A stretch of 30,861 nucleotides of DNA from JBOGZD01 sp050697155 (GTDB lineage Bacteria > Actinomycetota > Thermoleophilia > Solirubrobacterales > 70-9): assembly GCA_050697155.1 (NCBI GenBank), contig JBOGZD010000021.1, positions 1 through 30,861 on the forward strand, written 5' to 3'. Every line of letters starts with the position of its first letter. Positions within the stretch are counted from its first letter, which is position 1. The position numbers and the translations under genes are program-made. The notes beneath the pieces are model-generated. The model was not told the origin of the DNA. It saw nothing but the letters and a program-made list of their open reading frames with translations, and did no database searches. Shown here in pieces: positions 1-6,541 of the stretch.

Positions 1-262
1 CGAGGAAGAGGAGGTATGCGGCGCCCGCGTACTTGACGATCGAGAACGCGGCCGCCGAAGAGGCGACTACCGCCGCGAGCCCCGCGGTGGCGGCGAGGAC
101 CTGGAGGACGTTGCCGAACTCCACGCCAAGCATCGACGTCAGCCCGCCCCGACGTCCGTGGACGATGCCCCGCGTCGCGATGTAGATGATCGCCGGCCCC
201 GGCAGGAGCACCAGCCCCGCGCTGGCGACGGCGAATACGTAAAGCGTCTCGGGGCTCGGCAC
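1..262 (-). CDS. LysE/RhtB-family amino-acid exporter, N-terminal part (runs off window)
   Basis: Translation from a GTG at 262 gives 87 residues that continue past the left edge. The protein opens with a hydrophobic helix followed by the LLPGPAIIYIATRGIVHGRR stretch, then a glycine-rich second segment ending in KYAGAAYLLFL. The PGP motif after the first helix and the KYxGAxYLxxLG segment are hallmarks of the LysE/RhtB translocator family: inner-membrane proteins of about 200 residues with six helices that export lysine, homoserine, threonine or related amino acids by proton exchange. The substrate cannot be read from this fragment. A TAAGGT hexamer sits exactly six bases before the GTG, suggesting a leaderless transcript. 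The start is supported by that spacing and by the usual family N-terminus. Confidence 0.85.
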   Translation of the reverse strand, partial: MPSPETLYVFAVASAGLVLLPGPAIIYIATRGIVHGRRGGLTSMLGVEFGNVLQVLAATAGLAAVVASSAAAFSIVKYAGAAYLLFL

Positions 263-268
263 CGGCCG

Positions 269-274
269 ACCTTA
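269..274 (-). promoter_or_regulatory. -10-like TAAGGT, leaderless arrangement for the LysE-type gene
   Basis: On the minus strand TAAGGT is followed by six bases and the GTG start at 262. The same hexamer and spacing occur before the LysR gene at 6540. No Shine-Dalgarno sequence is needed if transcription begins at the start codon. Inference from sequence only. Confidence 0.5.
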
Positions 275-304
275 GCGCCCGGGCGGATGCCACTCCTAAA
301 CCGA

Positions 305-463
305 CTAGAACGTCTCGACGATGTGGGCCTCGAAGACCTCCGGCTCGCCCGAGAGCTGGATGCCCGCTTCGTCCATCCTTGGCCTTAGCTTCTCACCGAA
401 GGCGTCGAGCTTTCCCGAGACTCCCAGTTGGATCTTGCGAATGTATCGCGAGATTCGCCCCGG
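305..463 (-). pseudogene. Short open stretch without a usable start; possible gene remnant
   Basis: On the minus strand a frame is open from just after a TGA (464-466) to a TAG at 305-307. It encodes a charged, protein-like sequence that includes RKIQLGVSGKLDAFGEKLRP and ends in EAHIVETF. There is no ATG, GTG or TTG near the beginning; the first ATG leaves only 23 residues. Codon use resembles real coding sequence, so this may be the 3' end of a decayed or frameshifted gene. MITE copy 1 is inserted about 30 bp upstream, but restoring the empty site (one copy of the 9-bp duplication) still leaves the TGA in frame, so the insertion alone does not explain the loss. I do not recognise the protein. 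It could also be a non-coding chance frame. Confidence 0.3.
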
Positions 464-487
464 TCAAGGCAGTTGCGTCAATTGTCC

Positions 488-760
488 CGACGCTCTCGTG
501 CGTATCCGGTTACGTCAGGTCCTCGCACGAGCGCGCCCGCGACGAGCTCGGGTGCCAAGCGCCGGCGGCCGAGATGGCTCGAGCCGGTGCATATGTACGG
601 TTCAAGCCATCTCGGCGGGGGGCGGGAGCCGGCTCCGTGGCGCTTCCCTTGCCGCCCGACCCGCTGCGCACAACGCGGTGGCCGGGGCGCTCGAGCACCG
701 GACCCCGCCAGGCGCCTCCTCGGCGCAGCCTGAGCAAACCGGATACTCACACGACGCTCT
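488..760. mobile_element. MITE-like element, copy 1, with 9-bp target-site duplication
   Basis: The element itself spans 497-751 (255 bp). It is flanked by perfect direct repeats of cgacgctct at 488-496 and 752-760. The ends form an imperfect inverted repeat: the left end begins CGTGCGTATCCGGTT and the complement of the right end reads TGTGAGTATCCGGTT, with similarity running about 23 bp to a shared TCAGG. A second copy at 16091-16344 differs by only six substitutions and one single-base gap and has its own, different 9-bp duplication. There is no transposase; internal frames are short and not protein-like. This is the structure of a non-autonomous miniature inverted-repeat transposable element moved by a transposase supplied elsewhere. 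The right-hand duplication overlaps the TAG stop of the neighbouring minus-strand gene (759-761) without changing it. Apart from this element and the remnant at 305-463, I see nothing in 263-758. Confidence 0.88.
568..616. repeat. 49-bp central hairpin of MITE copy 1
   Basis: Twelve perfectly paired bases (GCCGAGATGGCT with AGCCATCTCGGC) enclose a further imperfect stem that includes a CCG/CGG pairing and a TGCATATGTA-type tip. The same hairpin occurs in copy 2 at 16162-16210 with a single change in the loop (c to a), so the stem is unchanged between copies. It could form a cruciform in DNA or a strong hairpin in RNA. Confidence 0.75.
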
Positions 761-1328
761 AATGCGCTTCGTCGGCGGCGTGGGCCGGCGGGCGTGACTC
801 CTCTGCGAGCGAGGTCAGCTCGAGCGTCCCCCGGGAGGCGCCCTCGAGCACGTCGGTCGCCTCCTCGCCCGAGCGGGCGTAGAGCTCGACCAGCAGGTGG
901 ATGATGATCCGCTCCTCGTCGTGCTTGTGGAAGCGCACGTGGGTGAAGAACTCGCGCGTGCCCTGGTCGCCGAAGGCGCCGAAGGTGAGGCTGTCGGCGG
1001 CCTCGGGCCCCGAGCACGTCTCGACCGTGTCCTGGTCGACGGTGACGGTGCACGACGCCACCCACGGGGTGCCTGCGACCATCCGCTCCCAGCGGTCCTC
1101 GATCGGGACGACGTGCCCGTCCTCGATCGCGAGGTGAGGCTGGTCGTGCATGCAGTCGAGGCACTGGACCACCGCCTCCTGGACCTCCTCGACCCGCTCG
1201 GCGGTCTCGCCCGAATCGGGGTCGACGCGGATGATCGCGTCGTAGTGGACCTGTGCCTCCAGGCGGGTCGACCAGCAGCGATAGCAGCGCAGCCAGGCGC
1301 TCTGATCGCCGTTCAGCTCCCCGTTCAC
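759..1328 (-). CDS. Hypothetical protein with two CxxC motifs (zinc-ribbon-like)
   Basis: This 189-residue acidic protein starts at a GTG (1328). It has C15-x2-C18 (CYRC) and C56-x2-C59 (CLDC), spaced as in a zinc ribbon, with a beta-strand-rich segment between them. The second half includes the charged stretch HVRFHKHDEERIIIHLLVEL, which may be a helix-strand unit. I do not recognise a named family. No signal peptide or membrane segment is seen, so it is probably cytoplasmic. The gene lies 22 bp downstream of the GNAT gene on the same strand and may share its transcript; a TAGCGT hexamer lies one base before the start, so a separate promoter is not clearly indicated. Its stop codon overlaps the target-site duplication of MITE copy 1, which therefore sits immediately 3' of the gene. 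Confidence 0.75.
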   Translation of the reverse strand: MNGELNGDQSAWLRCYRCWSTRLEAQVHYDAIIRVDPDSGETAERVEEVQEAVVQCLDCMHDQPHLAIEDGHVVPIEDRWERMVAGTPWVASCTVTVDQDTVETCSGPEAADSLTFGAFGDQGTREFFTHVRFHKHDEERIIIHLLVELYARSGEEATDVLEGASRGTLELTSLAEESRPPAHAADEAH

Positions 1329-1350
1329 AACGCTAGGAGCCTAGCGCGCG

Positions 1351-1917
1351 CTACCTGGGACTCTGCTCGCCCGGGAGCAGCGAATAGACCAACATGTCGC
1401 GGCGCTCCCCGCGGATCGGCATGAACGATCGCAGCAGGCCCTCGCGGACGAAGCCGACGCTCTCGGCGACCCGCAGAGAGGGCGCGTTCCCGGGGTCGAT
1501 CCAGACCTCGATCCGCTTCACGTCCAGCTCCTCGAAGGCAAAGCCGCAGAGCAGGCGCAGGGCCCTCGAGGCGCCGCCGCGCCGCCGCGCGTCGGCGGCG
1601 ACCCAGTAGCCGGCGTGGCAACGGCCGGTAGCGGGGTCGATCCCGTGCAGGCCAACGGCCCCGAGCAGGCGGTCGTCGCCGGGGTCGACGATCAGGACCG
1701 CCAGGTCGGTGCCCGCCTCGCGCCCGGCGGTGGCGGTGCGTAGGAAGTGACGCGCATCGTTCGTGCCGTAGGGGTGGGGCACGGTCGTCCAGCGCGGTAT
1801 CTCGGGGTCCTGGGCGGCGTCGACGATTGCGGGCAGGTCGGCGTCCGTCAGCAGCCGCAGCCTGACCACCCCGTCGCTGAGCCCCTCGACCGGGAACTCG
1901 ATCGGCCGCGGGCTCAA
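1351..1917 (-). CDS. GNAT-family N-acetyltransferase (RimJ/RimL type)
   Basis: The 188-residue product has the order of a RimJ/RimL-like GNAT domain: an N-terminal strand VVRLRLLTDADLPAI, a central GAVGLHGID strand, the acetyl-CoA loop ARRRGGASRALRLLCGFAF (equivalent to motif A, normally Q/RxxGxG/A), then IEVWIDPGNAPSLRVAESVGF (motif B, the N-x-x-S hallmark) and a C-terminal strand. Such enzymes transfer acetyl from acetyl-CoA to an amino group of a protein N-terminus or small molecule; the substrate is unknown. The longest start is a TTG at 1917, 16 bp after the stop of the mutase gene. A GTG inside GVVRLRL, preceded by GAGGGG, is an alternative start. Probably the second gene of an ecm-led transcript. 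Confidence 0.85.
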   Translation of the reverse strand: MSPRPIEFPVEGLSDGVVRLRLLTDADLPAIVDAAQDPEIPRWTTVPHPYGTNDARHFLRTATAGREAGTDLAVLIVDPGDDRLLGAVGLHGIDPATGRCHAGYWVAADARRRGGASRALRLLCGFAFEELDVKRIEVWIDPGNAPSLRVAESVGFVREGLLRSFMPIRGERRDMLVYSLLPGEQSPR

Positions 1918-1933
1918 GCCCTAGCGCGCCGGC

Positions 1934-3934
1934 TCAGGCCGGCGAGGCGGCGCCGGCCTCGGCGCGCTCGGCGACCAGGTCGACGATCTCGCCCATGATC
2001 CGGGTGACGTCGAAGTCCTTCGGCGTGTAGACGGCGGCCACCCCGGCGCGCCGCAGCGCCTCGGCGTCGGCCGCCGGGATGATTCCGCCGACGACCACCG
2101 GCACGTCGACCTCGGCGTCGCGCAGCAACCGCACCGTCTCGGGGACCAGGGCGGCGTGCGAGCCGGAGAGGATCGAGAGCCCGACCACGTCGACGTCCTC
2201 GTCGACCGCGGAGGCGGCGATCTGCTCCGGGGTCAGGCGGATGCCCTGGTAGATCACCTCCATGCCGACGTCGCGGGCGCGGACGGCGATCTGCTCGGCG
2301 CCGTTGGAGTGCCCGTCGAGCCCCGGCTTTCCGACCAGGATCCGGATCCGGTGGCCGAGCCGGGTGGAGACCTCCTCTGCCCGCTCGCGCACCTCGGCGA
2401 TCCGCTCCGAGTCGGCGCCGGCGGAGGCGGCCCCGACGCCGGTCGGGGCGCGGTAGTCGCCGAAGACGTCGCGCAGGACGGCCGCCCACTCCCCGGTGGT
2501 CGCGCCCGCCTTCGCCGCGGCGATCGTCGCCGGCATCACATTCGCGGACTCGTCGCGGGCGGCGGCGGCGAGCTCGTCCAGCGCCCGGTCGACCGCGCCC
2601 TGGTCGCGCTCATCCTTCCAGCGCTCGAGTGCCTCGCGGCACTCGCGCTCGACCTCGGGGTCGGGGGTGAGGATGCCGCCGTCGGCGCCCGCGGTCAGCG
2701 GCGAGTCCTCGGTCTCGGTGAACCGGTTCTGGCCGACGACGGTGATCTCGCCCCGCTCGATCCGCGCGATCCGCTCGCGGTGGGACTCGACCAGGCGCGC
2801 CTTCATGTAGGCGACGGCCTCGACCGCGCCGCCCTGCTCCTCGACCACGCTCATCTCCTCACGCGCGCCCTCGGCCAGCTCGTCGACCAGGCCCTCGACC
2901 ACCTTCGATCCCTCGAAGACGTCGGGGTAGTCGAGGAGGTCGGTCTCGAAGGCGAGGATCTGCTGGATCCGCAGGCTCCATTGCTGGTCCCAGGGGCGCG
3001 GCAGCCCGAGCGCCTCGTTCCAGGCCGGAAGCTGGATCGCCCGGGCGCGGGCGTTGCGGCCGAGGGTGACCGCCAGCGCCTCGAGCACGATCCGCGGCAC
3101 GTTGTTCTCGGGCTGTGCCTCGGTCAGTCCGAGCGAGTTCACCTGGACGCCGTAGCGCATGCGCAGGAACTTCGGCGCGCTGACCCCGTAGCGCTCGCGG
3201 CCGATCCGCTCCCAGAGCTCCGACATCGCGCGCAGCTTCGCGTGCTCCTCGACGAATCGCACCCCGGCGTTTACGAAGAACGAGATCCGCCCGAAGACCT
3301 TGGGGAAGTCGGCCTCGGCGACCTGGCCGCGGCGCCTAACCTCGTCGAGCACCGCGATCGCGGTCGAGAGCGAGTAGGCGATCTCCTGTACGGGAGTCGC
3401 CCCCGCCTCCTGGAGGTGGTAGCTGCAGACGTTGGTCGGGTTCCAGCTCGGGATCTCGTTGACGGCGAAGGCGACCGAGTCGGCGATCAGCCGCATCGAC
3501 GGCGCCGGCGGGAAGGCGTAGGTGCCGCGCGAGAGGTACTCCTTGATGATGTCGTTCTGGGTCGTCCCGTTGAGCTGGGCGCGCTTGACCCCGTTCTCCT
3601 CGGCGACGGTGACGTAGAGCGCGAGCAGCCACGCGGCGGTCGCGTTGATCGTCATCGACGTGTTCATCTCGTCGAGCGGGATCCCGTCGAGCAGCGTGTG
3701 CATGTCGCCCTTGTGGACGATCGAGACCCCGACCTTGCCCACCTCGCCCCGCGCGAGCACGTGGTCGGGGTCGTACCCGGTCTGCGTCGGCAGGTCGAAG
3801 GCGACGGACAGCCCGGTCTGGCCCTTGGCGAGGTTGCGGCGATAGAGCTCGTTCGACCGCCGGGCGTCCGAGTGCCCGGCGTAGGTGCGCATCACCCAGG
3901 GCCGATCGGGCTCGGGAAGGCGGTGCTCGGTCAT
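1934..3934 (-). CDS. ecm: Ethylmalonyl-CoA mutase (MeaA/Ecm type), adenosylcobalamin-dependent
   Basis: The 666-residue single-chain protein joins an N-terminal TIM-barrel acyl-CoA mutase domain to a C-terminal cobalamin-binding domain. The start of the barrel, RTYAGHSDARRSNELYRRNL followed by AKGQTGLSVAFDLPTQTGYD, and the later QVNSLGLTEAQPENNVPRI and QLPAWNEALGLPRPWDQQWS blocks are those I associate with ethylmalonyl-CoA mutase/MeaA rather than the heterodimeric methylmalonyl-CoA mutase. The B12 domain carries GKPGLDGHSNGAEQ, with the DxHxxG lower-ligand motif near residue 545, and GLSILSGSH and VVVGGIIP further on. The enzyme interconverts ethylmalonyl-CoA and methylsuccinyl-CoA in the ethylmalonyl-CoA pathway. 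The reading frame stays open upstream to 4606, but that part is antisense to the hydrolase gene; the ATG at 3934 gives the family N-terminus. A ccr gene lies 3.9 kb away on the same strand. Methylmalonyl-CoA mutase is the less likely alternative. Confidence 0.9.
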   Translation of the reverse strand: MTEHRLPEPDRPWVMRTYAGHSDARRSNELYRRNLAKGQTGLSVAFDLPTQTGYDPDHVLARGEVGKVGVSIVHKGDMHTLLDGIPLDEMNTSMTINATAAWLLALYVTVAEENGVKRAQLNGTTQNDIIKEYLSRGTYAFPPAPSMRLIADSVAFAVNEIPSWNPTNVCSYHLQEAGATPVQEIAYSLSTAIAVLDEVRRRGQVAEADFPKVFGRISFFVNAGVRFVEEHAKLRAMSELWERIGRERYGVSAPKFLRMRYGVQVNSLGLTEAQPENNVPRIVLEALAVTLGRNARARAIQLPAWNEALGLPRPWDQQWSLRIQQILAFETDLLDYPDVFEGSKVVEGLVDELAEGAREEMSVVEEQGGAVEAVAYMKARLVESHRERIARIERGEITVVGQNRFTETEDSPLTAGADGGILTPDPEVERECREALERWKDERDQGAVDRALDELAAAARDESANVMPATIAAAKAGATTGEWAAVLRDVFGDYRAPTGVGAASAGADSERIAEVRERAEEVSTRLGHRIRILVGKPGLDGHSNGAEQIAVRARDVGMEVIYQGIRLTPEQIAASAVDEDVDVVGLSILSGSHAALVPETVRLLRDAEVDVPVVVGGIIPAADAEALRRAGVAAVYTPKDFDVTRIMGEIVDLVAERAEAGAASPA

Positions 3935-3991
3935 CGCCTCAATTGTCCCACGGGCCGTGCCCAGGCCGACCCCATCGCTCAAGACAGCCTC

Positions 3992-3997
3992 TAAGTT
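3992..3997 (+). promoter_or_regulatory. -10-like TAAGTT, leaderless arrangement for the hydrolase gene
   Basis: TAAGTT, six bases, then the ATG at 4004. No Shine-Dalgarno sequence is visible in the six-base gap. On the opposite strand ACAATT stands six bases before the ecm ATG (3946-3941), a weaker match, so this 69-bp gap could hold both promoters. Confidence 0.45.
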
Positions 3998-4003
3998 GCG
4001 GTC

Positions 4004-4858
4004 ATGGGCGTGCGCCTGATCGATGTCATGCATCTCGGTTGCGATCGGGTGATCGCGGCTCACGAGGTGCGCGGGCTGATCGTCGATCCGGGGCCGACGA
4101 CGGGGCTGGAGGCGCTGCTGGCGGGGCTCGGCGACGAGCCGCGCGGGCTGCTGCTGACGCACATCCACCTCGACCACGCCGGGGCCGCGGGCGTGCTGGT
4201 GCGCCGCTTTCCCGGCCTGCGCGTCTACGTGCACGAGGTCGGCGCCCCGCACCTGGCCGACCCGTCGAAGCTGCTGGCGAGCGCCGGGCGGCTGTACGGC
4301 GATCAGATGGAGTCGCTGTGGGGCGAGGTCGCGCCGGTTCCGGAGGCGAACCTGGTCGCGCTCGCGGGCGGCGAGGAGGTGGAGGGCTTTCGGGTCGAGC
4401 ACACCCCCGGCCACGCGAGCCACCACGTCTGCTACCTGGACGCCGACAGCGGCGACGCCTTCGTCGGCGACGTCGCCGGGGTGCGAATCCCGCCGTCGAA
4501 GCTGACCCTGATGCCGACCCCGCCGCCGGAGATCGACGTCCAGGCCTGGGAGCGCTCGCTGGCGCTGGTTCGCGGCTGGCGCCCGCGCCGCCTGCACCTC
4601 ACCCACTTCGGCGCGGTCGACGACCCCGAGCGGCAGATCGAGCGCGCCCTTGAGGCCCTGCGCACGGAGGCCGAGGGGGTGCGGGCGGAGGATCGGGAGG
4701 CGTTTCGGGCGGAGATCGAGGGCCGGATCGAGGCTGTCGGCGACGACGAGGTCGCGGCGCGCATGCGACAGGCGATCCCGCCCGAGCAGATCTGGCTCGG
4801 GCTCGAGCGCTACTGGCGAAAGCGCGCCGAGCGCGAGGCCGAAGGCGCTGGGCGCTAG
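4004..4858 (+). CDS. Metallo-beta-lactamase-fold hydrolase
   Basis: The 284-residue protein contains the metal-binding motif HIHLDH at residues 53-58 (HxHxDH), a second ligand region HTPGHASHH at about 133-139, the aspartate of FVGDVAG near 157 and a histidine in LTHFG near 204. This is the complete binuclear metal set of the glyoxalase-II-like branch. The C-terminal 70 residues are helical and charged. The substrate is not evident: glyoxalase II, thioesterase-like and general hydrolase roles are all possible. The gene is divergent from ecm, with a 69-bp gap. The ATG is preceded at exactly six bases by TAAGTT, suggesting a leaderless message. Confidence 0.88.
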   Translation: MGVRLIDVMHLGCDRVIAAHEVRGLIVDPGPTTGLEALLAGLGDEPRGLLLTHIHLDHAGAAGVLVRRFPGLRVYVHEVGAPHLADPSKLLASAGRLYGDQMESLWGEVAPVPEANLVALAGGEEVEGFRVEHTPGHASHHVCYLDADSGDAFVGDVAGVRIPPSKLTLMPTPPPEIDVQAWERSLALVRGWRPRRLHLTHFGAVDDPERQIERALEALRTEAEGVRAEDREAFRAEIEGRIEAVGDDEVAARMRQAIPPEQIWLGLERYWRKRAEREAEGAGR

Positions 4859-4950
4859 GGCGCAATCCCGCCTGCAAACGGCGCTCCGATCGCCGCGGGG
4901 CGGTGTTGTTCAGGGTTCCACCCCCGCTACGCTGCGTCCGCCGCGCCCTG

Positions 4951-5643
4951 ATGAGAGGAACCCGATCCACACGAGTGATCGCGGCCGCGCTAGCGGTCGC
5001 GCTGGCCGCCACGGCGACCGCCGTTGCCGGCGTCACGGTCTACGAGAACGACTTCTCGACCCGTGCCGAGTTCCGCGAGATCGCGAAGTCGGGCGGGGGC
5101 AAGCGCTGCGATCGCAGCTACCGCAAGAAGAGCAAGGCGATGCGCGCCTCGGTCAAGCAGGGCCCGACCACGTGCTCGTTCCGCCCCCCGGTGCAGGGGG
5201 ACGGCGAGCTTCCCAACCACGTCGGCCGCCTGGATGGCAAGATCCTCAAGTCGACCGCGAACTCGGTCCGCGGCCGTGCCTTCATCGAGATCAGCCTTCG
5301 CTCGGGCGGCGGCGGGGTCGGCTACTCGCTGCGGGTCTTCCCGGAGAAGAAGCGATTCGAGCTGATCCGCGTGCCGGACGGCGGGGGACCGGGGTTCCCC
5401 GCCGAGGGGCGCGGGGCGAAGATCAAGCCCATCAACAAGCGCAACAAGCTGCGCCTGACGACCGCCGGCGCCGACATCGTCGCGTCGGTCAACGGGGAGA
5501 GGGTGGCCAGCGTCACCGACAACGATCCCGGCCAGGTCACCGGGCGCAAGGTCCGCTTCGGGGTCGGCAGCGAGAAGGACTCCGGTAAGGACGTCGCCGC
5601 CGTGTTCAAGCGGGTCTCGGTCGGCGTCGTGCCGGACGCCTAG
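4951..5643 (+). CDS. Secreted protein, possibly LamG/concanavalin-like jelly roll
   Basis: The 230-residue product starts at an ATG (4951) with basic residues, a long alanine-rich hydrophobic core and a likely cleavage near AVAG, i.e. a Sec signal peptide. The mature part begins VTVYENDFSTRAEF and is rich in short strands (YSLRVFPEKKRFELIRV; LRLTTAGADIVASVNGERVA), ending with a VAAVFKRVSVGVV strand. That pattern resembles the jelly-roll domains of the LamG/DUF1080-like group that open with a YxxDFS segment; this is inferred from pattern only. Two cysteines (KRCDRSY and TTCSF) could form a disulfide outside the cell. The frame is open upstream to 4903, but the ATG best fits a signal peptide. 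ClpS follows after six bases, so co-transcription is likely although a functional link is not apparent. Confidence 0.7.
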   Translation: MRGTRSTRVIAAALAVALAATATAVAGVTVYENDFSTRAEFREIAKSGGGKRCDRSYRKKSKAMRASVKQGPTTCSFRPPVQGDGELPNHVGRLDGKILKSTANSVRGRAFIEISLRSGGGGVGYSLRVFPEKKRFELIRVPDGGGPGFPAEGRGAKIKPINKRNKLRLTTAGADIVASVNGERVASVTDNDPGQVTGRKVRFGVGSEKDSGKDVAAVFKRVSVGVVPDA

Positions 5644-5649
5644 CCCCTC

Positions 5650-5940
5650 GTGGCCACCGAGACGCTCGAGCGACCGCGGACGGGCGGCCCCGGCTCCGGG
5701 CTGGGTGGCAACTGGCAGGTGATCGTGCTCAACGACGACCACAACACCTTCGACCACGTCGCCAAGACGCTCGCCAACGTCGTCCCCGGGATCTCGCTCG
5801 AGCAGGGCTACCGGGTCGCCGACACGATTCACAACTCCGGCAAGGCGGTGGTCTGGACGGGGCCGCGCGAGCCGGCCGAGCTCTACTGGGGCCAGCTCAA
5901 GGACGCCGGGTTGACGATGGCGCCGCTCGAGCAGCACTGA
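5650..5940 (+). CDS. clpS: ATP-dependent Clp protease adaptor ClpS
   Basis: This 96-residue protein has the whole ClpS fold: the WQVIVLNDDHNTFDHV segment, the helix around VVPGISLEQGYRVADTIHNSGKAVV and the final strand with an L-x-x-AGLTM end. N28-D29-D30 and H61 correspond to the residues that bind the alpha-amino group and side chain of N-degron substrates, and the disordered N-terminal tail is the part known to enter the ClpA/ClpC pore. ClpS delivers proteins with bulky hydrophobic N-termini to ClpAP/ClpCP for degradation in the cytoplasm. Start is a GTG six bases after the stop of the secreted-protein gene; no clear ribosome binding site is seen, so translation may be coupled. Confidence 0.95.
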   Translation: MATETLERPRTGGPGSGLGGNWQVIVLNDDHNTFDHVAKTLANVVPGISLEQGYRVADTIHNSGKAVVWTGPREPAELYWGQLKDAGLTMAPLEQH

Positions 5941-5976
5941 GCGCGGCCGCGCGGCGCCGCCCGTGTCGGCTGCTGA

Positions 5977-6001
5977 GGGCCGGGCAGGGAGAGGCCGGCC
6001 C
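5977..6001. terminator. Candidate bidirectional hairpin between convergent genes
   Basis: GGGCCGG (5977-5983) pairs with CCGGCCC (5995-6001) around an 11-base loop, between the convergent clpS and the unknown minus-strand gene. There is no T-tract, so it is only a possible terminator. Confidence 0.3.
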
Positions 6002-6016
6002 GCGGGGGGGGAGGAT

Positions 6017-6406
6017 CTACGGCTTGGGGAGAAGCGTGAGCAGGCGCCCGCCGGCGCCGGGTGGGGATGCCGCAAGCGCCGCGCGCGGGTGCCGATCGCG
6101 GATCGCAAAGCGGCGGAATCGCGGCCGCCGGCGAAGCTGGGCAGCGCGCAGCTCTAGCATCGCCCGGAGCTCGTCGGTGCGGCTGAAGGGATCTGCGATC
6201 AGCCCCCCGCTGTCGAGCGAGATTGCGGCCAGCAGCACGCCCTCGACCTCGGCGCCGAGCAACCGGCCGGAGAGCGGCTTGGACGAGTCGCGCTCCGCGA
6301 TTCGCTCGAGCGCCTCTCGGTCCGAGCTGTTGAGGCGGCGGAGCGTCACCCCGCCGAACGGTGCCCCGGTGTCCATCTGCTGTGGCCTGCCGTTGCCGCT
6401 GATCAT
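6017..6406 (-). CDS. Small hypothetical protein
   Basis: From the ATG at 6406 the product has 129 residues. The first part, VTLRRLNSSDREALERIAERD and then LLGAEVEGVLLAAISLDSGG, looks like a compact alpha/beta domain; it is followed by IADPFSRTDELRAMLELRAAQL and a basic, proline- and arginine-rich tail. The arrangement is a recurring one in Solirubrobacterales hypothetical proteins as far as I recall, but I cannot name a function. The ATG is preceded by AAAGGTG at six bases; a GTG at 6415, with GGAG six bases before it, is an equally plausible start three codons upstream, and the frame continues to an ATG at 6478. The gene is divergent from the LysR gene and could be its target. Confidence 0.65.
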   Translation of the reverse strand: MISGNGRPQQMDTGAPFGGVTLRRLNSSDREALERIAERDSSKPLSGRLLGAEVEGVLLAAISLDSGGLIADPFSRTDELRAMLELRAAQLRRRPRFRRFAIRDRHPRAALAASPPGAGGRLLTLLPKP

Positions 6407-6526
6407 CTCCGTCACCTTTCTCTCCGCTTGCCGTTCACCCGGGAAACGCTCCGAGCGGTGGATTCGTGATGCGCCCATGGTCGCGCCGCTCGGTCATAAG
6501 CGCAACATGGATCGCTGCTCTTCGTG

Positions 6527-6541
6527 ATAAGGTGCCCTTAT
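6527..6541 (+). promoter_or_regulatory. T-N11-A type LysR box overlapping the lysR start codon, with -10-like TAAGGT
   Basis: ATAAGG-TGC-CCTTAT is a perfect 6-bp inverted repeat with a 3-base centre; within it T and A are separated by eleven bases, the classic LysR half-site layout. It overlaps both TAAGGT (6528-6533), which stands six bases before the ATG, and the first two bases of the start codon. A protein bound here would block its own promoter, so autorepression is the natural reading. Confidence 0.5.

Noticed and set aside
497..751. Interpretation of the repeat as an insertion sequence with its own transposase
   Set aside because: 255 bp is too short and no frame resembles a transposase; only a non-autonomous element fits.
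478..1164. Long minus-strand frame through MITE copy 1 and the zinc-ribbon-like gene
   Set aside because: It is out of frame with the CxxC protein and composed of Arg/Gly/Pro-rich translation; the repeat part is the mobile element.
2156..3994. 612-codon plus-strand frame opposite the mutase
   Set aside because: It mirrors the coding frame of ecm in high-GC DNA; the translation has no domain pattern and is dominated by Arg/Asp/Val/Leu repeats typical of shadow frames.
3935..4606. Upstream in-frame extension of the mutase gene (would give 890 residues)
   Set aside because: The added part lies antisense to the metallo-hydrolase gene, is arginine/glutamine-rich low-complexity translation, and the family N-terminus begins at the ATG at 3934.
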